DNA of 18,291 bases from an uncultured Francisella sp. (lineage in GTDB: Bacteria > Pseudomonadota > Gammaproteobacteria > Burkholderiales > Neisseriaceae): assembly GCA_943914555.1 (NCBI GenBank), contig CALUCM010000023.1, positions 1 through 18,291 on the forward strand, given 5' to 3'. This document shows, one piece after another, positions 13,981-18,291 of this stretch (position 1 is its first letter; each line of letters begins with the position of its first letter). The notes beneath the pieces were generated by a model that searched no databases, had not been told where the DNA came from, and saw nothing but the letters and a program-made list of their open reading frames with translations. The translations under genes and the position numbers were made by a program.

Positions 13981-15678
13981 ATGCTAACTTATCATCCTTT
14001 AGAACAAAAGCCTCAACCTAAGTCCCCGGAGAAACCTTGGTTGCTTATTTTGCTTGCCTTAGTATGGTTGTGGACGGGTATTGTTGGTCGTGATTTATGG
14101 AGATCAGAAGAAATCCAGCTTTATGCCTATATGAAGGCCATCTTACATAATAAACATTGGTTACTTCCAACTCTATACCATGTCCCTTATCTTAGCTCTT
14201 CACCTTTTTACTTATGGTGGGGAGCACTGAGTCAACGGTTTTTAAACGGATTATTAGGGATCTCACCTCGCTTTACAGTACAACTATTAACACTAATGGT
14301 GATGAGCATCAATTTTCTACTACTAGGACTTGCAGGAAGAGGTTTTTTAGGTTTTCGCCAAGGGCGTGTCACAGTATTTATTATTATTGGTTGCATTGGC
14401 ATTGTGATCTTGGGTCATCAGATCAGCTCTCTACCATTTTTACTACTATCACTTTCTATGTACAGCTATGTGTTAAGTAGCTACCATAAATGGCCTATTT
14501 TGACAGCAGGTTTTACCATGGGTGTTGCTTGGGCTTTGGCTTTTTATATTGCCAATGTTCCTATTATATTTTTTTTGGTGACTTTGTCATTGCTATTACT
14601 AGCTCATCAACAGTGGCGTAATCGTCATTACATATTGGTGTTACTTGTTGGTTTTGCTTTTTGCCTTCCTCTAATTTCATTATGGCTTGGGGCAATGTGT
14701 ATTGTTTATCCCTTATACTTGCATCTATGGTTTGTGACTAATAGCGGATTGACATATTCTTTACCTTCTTTACCTACACTTATTGCGCATATTTTTTATT
14801 ATGTCAAAAACCTAAGTTGGTATGCTTTCCCTGCCTGGATACTAGCCTTGATCGCGGCTATTAAGATGAAATCTTTACTTTATCACGATAAAAATTATTT
14901 TTTATTTTGCTGTTGGATCGTATTTGGCTTCATATACATTGTCATTCAACCAGATCAACAAAATAACGCCTTATTATTGATTATGCCACCTTTGGCCTTT
15001 TTGGGCGCTTCACAGATTGATCGTTTAAAACACTCTGCAACTGCTTTTTTAAATTGGCTAGGAATCGCTATGTTCGGTAGCGCAGCTCTTTTTGTGTGGG
15101 CCAGTTATATAGCCATTAATTCTCGTTCATCCAGCCATATTGTTGCGCGTGCACTATATTTTAACCCCATTTATCAACCCTATTTCTCCATTATTGCCAT
15201 AACCATTGCATTAAGCTTTACACCACTTTGGATCTACGCGGTAGTCAGGAAACACCTCCAAGGTCGACAAGCTGTGACTAATTGGGCTGCTGGTGTCACA
15301 TTTTTATGGCTGCTATTATGCAGTTTGTTTTTGGATTGGATCAACACGAATCGCGGATACCATGCCCTAGTCAAGGAATTGGAAAACTTGATACCCCCTG
15401 CTATCAAAGCTGCTTTACATGATAAAAAGATATGTATGGACAGTAATGAGTTAGAAACACTTGCTGCTTGGAATGAATACAGCGCACTGACAGTGCACTC
15501 TGCCATCGGGCCTACTTCTTCCCCTTTCTGTCGTTATCATCTAAGTTTAAGCAGCAATCGCGATTTTACTATACAACATCCACAGGCTTTGATTGACTAT
15601 GCACCTAGTCGTACCCGTCGCAAAAATAGAAACTTCATTTTATGGCAGACAAAGAATCAAGCTAATCATGCTGATTAA
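13981..15678 (+). CDS. ArnT/PMT-like integral membrane glycosyltransferase
   Basis: Looks like a GT-C fold, polyprenyl-phosphate-sugar-dependent transferase of the ArnT (GT83) kind, which moves a sugar from undecaprenyl phosphate to lipid A or another periplasmic acceptor. 565 residues (ArnT 550): a short cytoplasmic lead, about 11-12 membrane segments between residues 18 and 455, and a soluble C-terminal part (about 460-565), probably periplasmic. The first loop, IVGRDLWRSEEIQLYAYMKAIL then HWLLPTLYHVPYLSSSPFYLWW (about 34-80), aligns with ArnT GRSLWIPDETRYAEI...YFEKPIAGYW. Differences matter: the Asp-Glu pair is Glu-Glu (E43, E44), and the position of the ArnT lysine before Pro is Ser (S74). 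So the acceptor or sugar may differ from aminoarabinose. It follows brnQ by 13 bases without a clear Shine-Dalgarno, and its last 17 bases overlap leuD tail to tail. Confidence 0.7.
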   Translation: MLTYHPLEQKPQPKSPEKPWLLILLALVWLWTGIVGRDLWRSEEIQLYAYMKAILHNKHWLLPTLYHVPYLSSSPFYLWWGALSQRFLNGLLGISPRFTVQLLTLMVMSINFLLLGLAGRGFLGFRQGRVTVFIIIGCIGIVILGHQISSLPFLLLSLSMYSYVLSSYHKWPILTAGFTMGVAWALAFYIANVPIIFFLVTLSLLLLAHQQWRNRHYILVLLVGFAFCLPLISLWLGAMCIVYPLYLHLWFVTNSGLTYSLPSLPTLIAHIFYYVKNLSWYAFPAWILALIAAIKMKSLLYHDKNYFLFCCWIVFGFIYIVIQPDQQNNALLLIMPPLAFLGASQIDRLKHSATAFLNWLGIAMFGSAALFVWASYIAINSRSSSHIVARALYFNPIYQPYFSIIAITIALSFTPLWIYAVVRKHLQGRQAVTNWAAGVTFLWLLLCSLFLDWINTNRGYHALVKELENLIPPAIKAALHDKKICMDSNELETLAAWNEYSALTVHSAIGPTSSPFCRYHLSLSSNRDFTIQHPQALIDYAPSRTRRKNRNFILWQTKNQANHAD

Positions 15679-16306
15679 GCCATCCAAAATGCTTTTTTCT
15701 TTGCTGTTCAAATAGGGTAATGGCATCTTTTTTTTGTAGACTAAGAGCAATATCATCTAAGCCATGCAATAAACAATATTTGTAATGCTGATTGATCGAA
15801 AAATGTTCATAACAACCAAGAGGTGTCATGACTGTTTGTTCAACTAAAGAAATGGTCAATGTATATCCCTCTTCTTTCATCACTGCCTGAAAAAGTTGAT
15901 CAACGCTTGACTCTGGCAAAATCACAGGCAATAAGCCATTTTTATAACAGTTTTCCTGAAAAATATCAGCAAAACTAGGAGCAATTAATGCTCGAAATCC
16001 GTATTGCAAGAGTGCCCATGGTGCATGTTCGCGACTGGAACCACAACCAAAGTTATTTCTCGTCAGTAAAATACCCGCTCCCTGATAACGCGCTTGATTT
16101 AATACAAAATCAGGATTAAGCTGACGTGACCCTGGGTCTTGTCCTAACTCTCCTCTATCAAGATACCTCCACTCATCAAAACAGTGTGCTCCAAACCCAG
16201 TTTTTTTGATTGATCGCAAAAATTGTTTGGGTAAAATCGCGTCTGTATCAATATTCGCCTGATCAAGAGGAGCCACCAAAGCAGTTAATTCCGTAAATGT
16301 TCTCAT
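15662..16306 (-). CDS. leuD: 3-isopropylmalate dehydratase small subunit
   Basis: Small subunit (swivel domain) of isopropylmalate isomerase, converting 2- to 3-isopropylmalate in leucine synthesis together with LeuC. 214 residues, slightly longer than E. coli LeuD (201). Begins MRTFTELTALVAPLDQANIDTDAILPKQFL, the standard opening with the NIDTD-I-PKQFL motif; the substrate-loop motif NFGCGSSREHAPWAL is intact at about 84-98, followed by ALIAPSFADIFQENCYKNGLLP. It starts 15 bases after leuC, so both subunits are on one message. Its stop codon lies inside the end of the convergent glycosyltransferase gene. leuB, which often follows leuD, is not here. Confidence 0.97.
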   Translation of the reverse strand: MRTFTELTALVAPLDQANIDTDAILPKQFLRSIKKTGFGAHCFDEWRYLDRGELGQDPGSRQLNPDFVLNQARYQGAGILLTRNNFGCGSSREHAPWALLQYGFRALIAPSFADIFQENCYKNGLLPVILPESSVDQLFQAVMKEEGYTLTISLVEQTVMTPLGCYEHFSINQHYKYCLLHGLDDIALSLQKKDAITLFEQQRKKHFGWLNQHD

Positions 16307-16321
16307 CTGTTTCTTCTCTCA

Positions 16322-17755
16322 TTACAGTAATAAGCGATGATCAGTAAAATAGCCGGTAATCGCTGCTGCTGCCGCCATCTGCGGGCTCATAAGATGAGTT
16401 CTGCCTAATGCGCCTTGCCGACCTTCAAAATTGCGGTTTGAAGTGGAAGCGCAGCGCTGCTTTGGATCTAACTTATCCTCATTCATAGCCAGGCACATTG
16501 AACAACCAGGCTCTCGCCATTCAAAACCAGCATCAAGTAGAATCTTAGCCAAACCTTCTTTTTCTGCCTGAGCCTTTACTTGCCCAGAGCCTGGAACCAC
16601 TAATACCCTTTTAACATTGGCAGCCTTTTTTTTGCCACGTGCAATTTCAACAGCTGCACGTAAATCTTCGATGCGACCATTGGTGCAAGAACCAATAAAT
16701 ACCACATCTACTGGTATCTTTCTTAAATCAATTCCGCTGACTAAGCCCATATACTGTAAAGCCCGCTCATAATGATGTCGTTTCCCTTCATTTGCAATCA
16801 AATCTACTTTAGGAATAGTTTGCCCAATGGTCATCACCATCTCTGGAGAAGTCCCCCAAGTGATTTGTGGTCCAATGTCTGCAGCATCAAAATAATACTC
16901 AGCATCAAAATGAGCATGTTCGTCTGAATGTAGTGTTTGCCAATAAGACACTGCCTGATGCCAGGCTTCTTTTCGAGGAGCCATCGGTTTTTCTTTTAAA
17001 TAATCTAGGGTAACTGCATCAACGGCAATCAGTCCAGAACGTGCCCCCATTTCTATAGCCATATTGCATAAAGTCATGCGAGATTCCATTGATAAAGCAC
17101 GCACTGCTTCTCCACTAAATTCAATCGTATAACCTGTACCAACCGCACAGCCTAATTGTCCGATGATATAAAGTGCCATATCTTTAGCACTAATTCCATG
17201 AGCAAGTTGCCCTGTGATATTAATACGCATATTCTTAGCTTTTTTAGCCACCAAACATTGAGTGGCCAGTACATGTTCCACTTCAGAGGTCCCAATACCA
17301 TAAGCCAAAGCAGCAAAAGCCCCATGTGTGGACGTATGTGAATCCCCACATACCACTGTCATGCCAGGTAAACTAGCACCTAGTTGCGGGCCCATGACAT
17401 GTACTATACCTTGCCTTTTATCCGTTCGATAAGGAAAATAGTGATTAATTTTAAAGGTTTTTACGTTCTGATCCAGTGCTTGCAACTGCTGCTCTGCAAA
17501 AGGGTCTTGTAATGGCAAATCCCAGTTTTTGGTAGGAGTATTATGATCAGTAGTGGCTATGATACTATCAGGGCGCCAAATTGTGCGTCCTGATAAACGC
17601 AATCCCTCAAAAGCTTGGGCTGATGTAACTTCATGTATATAGTGTCGATCAATGTATAGCAGTGTCGATCCATCCACTTGCTCTTGTACCACATGACTGC
17701 GCCATAATTTATCATAAAGAGTCTGGGCATTATTTTGTTTGTCTGTCTCATTCAT
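16322..17755 (-). CDS. leuC: 3-isopropylmalate dehydratase large subunit
   Basis: Aconitase-family large subunit of isopropylmalate isomerase, carrying the 4Fe-4S cluster. 477 residues from ATG 17755 (466 in E. coli). The N-terminal TLYDKLWRSHVV...LLYIDRHYIHEVTSAQAFEGLR is diagnostic; HVMGPQLGASLPGMTVVCGDSHTSTHGAF follows; cluster ligands are C357 in FIGSCTNGR and C418/C421 in EPGCSMCLAM; then STSNRNFEGRQG and the C-terminal MAAAAAITGYF. The open frame continues 63 codons upstream to 17944, but that part has no LeuC similarity, so it is excluded; the chosen ATG has only a weak GGGA ribosome site. leuA is not in the window, and no leucine-codon-rich leader peptide is evident upstream. Confidence 0.97.
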   Translation of the reverse strand: MNETDKQNNAQTLYDKLWRSHVVQEQVDGSTLLYIDRHYIHEVTSAQAFEGLRLSGRTIWRPDSIIATTDHNTPTKNWDLPLQDPFAEQQLQALDQNVKTFKINHYFPYRTDKRQGIVHVMGPQLGASLPGMTVVCGDSHTSTHGAFAALAYGIGTSEVEHVLATQCLVAKKAKNMRINITGQLAHGISAKDMALYIIGQLGCAVGTGYTIEFSGEAVRALSMESRMTLCNMAIEMGARSGLIAVDAVTLDYLKEKPMAPRKEAWHQAVSYWQTLHSDEHAHFDAEYYFDAADIGPQITWGTSPEMVMTIGQTIPKVDLIANEGKRHHYERALQYMGLVSGIDLRKIPVDVVFIGSCTNGRIEDLRAAVEIARGKKKAANVKRVLVVPGSGQVKAQAEKEGLAKILLDAGFEWREPGCSMCLAMNEDKLDPKQRCASTSNRNFEGRQGALGRTHLMSPQMAAAAAITGYFTDHRLLL

Positions 17756-18291
17756 ATTGAATAATCCCAATCTGTTTCTTGCATTAAAGCATTTATTTGT
17801 TCTTATGTTAATGCCCGGATACACTAGATTTATCAAAAACGCAGTAAAATACTGGCATTCAGGGTGGGGATACAAGGCGCAGTTAATGGAGTGTTTTTTG
17901 ACTTTGAATATTGCTTTTGTGTTTCTATAGGAGTTCCGCCACAATTACCTGCAAAATATGAGGGGCTTCAGAGGTTTTTCACCTATTAATTTTACTTGGA
18001 TATTTCTTCTGTAATACCTCAACTAGAATACCCCCTTAAGGCTATTTGGCTATACTCGATATAACTGTCTTTAGCGCTACAAATATCTATAGTTACCTTC
18101 ACCGCTAAATTCCATTAATTGAGCATCTAAAGTTACTCATATACCAAGCAGTATAATATAAAAATAGCAACCAAAAAAGCATTTACGTTCAGTTAAAACC
18201 TAATGAAAGATCATCTTTATAAATTTACGCAATTTAGTGAATGTTCTAGATTTGTTTTTTGTATCAAAAAATCTTAATATATCTGCTAGGT
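17756..18291. other. Gene-free region upstream of leuC
   Basis: About 536 bases with no open frame I can assign. It must contain the leuC promoter unless transcription enters from beyond the window, but no strong -35/-10 pair is seen on the - strand; TATACT (- strand of 18150-18155) is the best lone -10. Structure present: TTTAGCG (18070-18076) and CGCTAAA (18103-18109) form a perfect 7-base inverted repeat 26 bases apart; CAGTA/TACTG (17842-17854) is a small hairpin. A 29-codon open end on the - strand enters from the edge and stops at 18200, possibly the tail of an upstream gene, but too short to judge. The part nearest leuC (about 17800-17940) is less AT-rich and open on both strands, unlike the AT-rich remainder. 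Confidence 0.6.
18070..18109. repeat. Inverted repeat in the leuC upstream region
   Basis: TTTAGCG and CGCTAAA, perfect 7-base arms with 26 bases between, including the small palindrome CTATAG. In a leuC leader transcript it could fold as a stem-loop; it may also be chance in AT-rich DNA. Confidence 0.4.

Noticed and set aside
17739..17930. 63-residue + strand open frame opposite the leuC start
   Set aside because: Overlaps the leuC coding start on the other strand, has no ribosome site or recognised domain; mentioned only as part of the unexplained region.
17756..17944. 63-codon N-terminal extension of leuC
   Set aside because: LeuC homology begins at about the 10th residue after ATG 17755; the extension has no family resemblance and is probably open by chance.
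18203..18277. 24-codon + strand frame (MKDHLYKF...)
   Set aside because: Short, Lys/Phe-rich as expected from AT-rich DNA, with no ribosome site or similarity.
18200..18289. 29-codon open end on the - strand at the right edge
   Set aside because: Could be the tail of an upstream gene, but it is too short and too AT-rich to identify.
1..18291. Defence system, prophage, integron or CRISPR array
   Set aside because: All long frames are accounted for by metabolic, transport and chaperone genes, and no spaced direct repeats, integrase or toxin-antitoxin pair was seen.

Overview
The window reads as a piece of chromosome from an AT-rich (roughly 40% G+C by eye) gammaproteobacterium. The support is close full-length resemblance to E. 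coli-type SucABCD, DnaJ, LeuCD, NusB and RibH, and a suc operon with the lipoamide dehydrogenase gene inserted between sucB and sucC, as in Pseudomonas-like bacteria. A host-associated Legionellales-type organism would fit, but that order-level guess is not proven by anything here. Most of the window is conserved housekeeping metabolism. I found no integrase, transposase, CRISPR array, rRNA or tRNA gene.

Layout. 1-7068 (+): 3' part of sucA, then sucB, lpd, sucC and sucD, a compact operon that converts 2-oxoglutarate to succinate through succinyl-CoA. 7185-7679 (+): a small OstA/LptA-like periplasmic protein with a TTG start, standing alone. 7818-9104 (+): a FadI-type thiolase without its usual FadJ partner, closed by a good bidirectional terminator at 9137-9168. 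10146-9186 (-): ribH-nusB. 10293-11411 (+): a complete dnaJ without dnaK, behind a sequence that closely matches a sigma-32 heat-shock promoter. 12352-11426 (-): a two-domain MaoC-like dehydratase with a consensus-like promoter and a perfect 7+7 palindrome in its leader. 12603-15678 (+): brnQ (branched-chain amino acid carrier) followed 13 bases later by an ArnT/PMT-like membrane glycosyltransferase with divergent active-site positions. 17755-15662 (-): leuC-leuD, the isopropylmalate isomerase, whose end overlaps the glycosyltransferase gene tail to tail by 17 bases. 17756-18291: about 0.5 kb without a supportable gene.

How they work together. The suc genes form one functional unit (E1, E2 and E3 of 2-oxoglutarate dehydrogenase plus succinyl-CoA synthetase). 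LeuC and LeuD are the two subunits of one enzyme. The thiolase and the MaoC dehydratase both act on acyl-CoA-type substrates but sit in separate transcription units, so joint function is only a possibility. BrnQ import and LeuCD synthesis both concern branched-chain amino acids and are near each other, though on opposite strands.

No clearly new system is visible. The observations most worth checking are the heat-shock promoter of the orphan dnaJ, the stand-alone LptA-like gene, the operator-like palindrome ahead of the MaoC gene, the altered active-site motif of the glycosyltransferase, and the gene-free leader of leuC.
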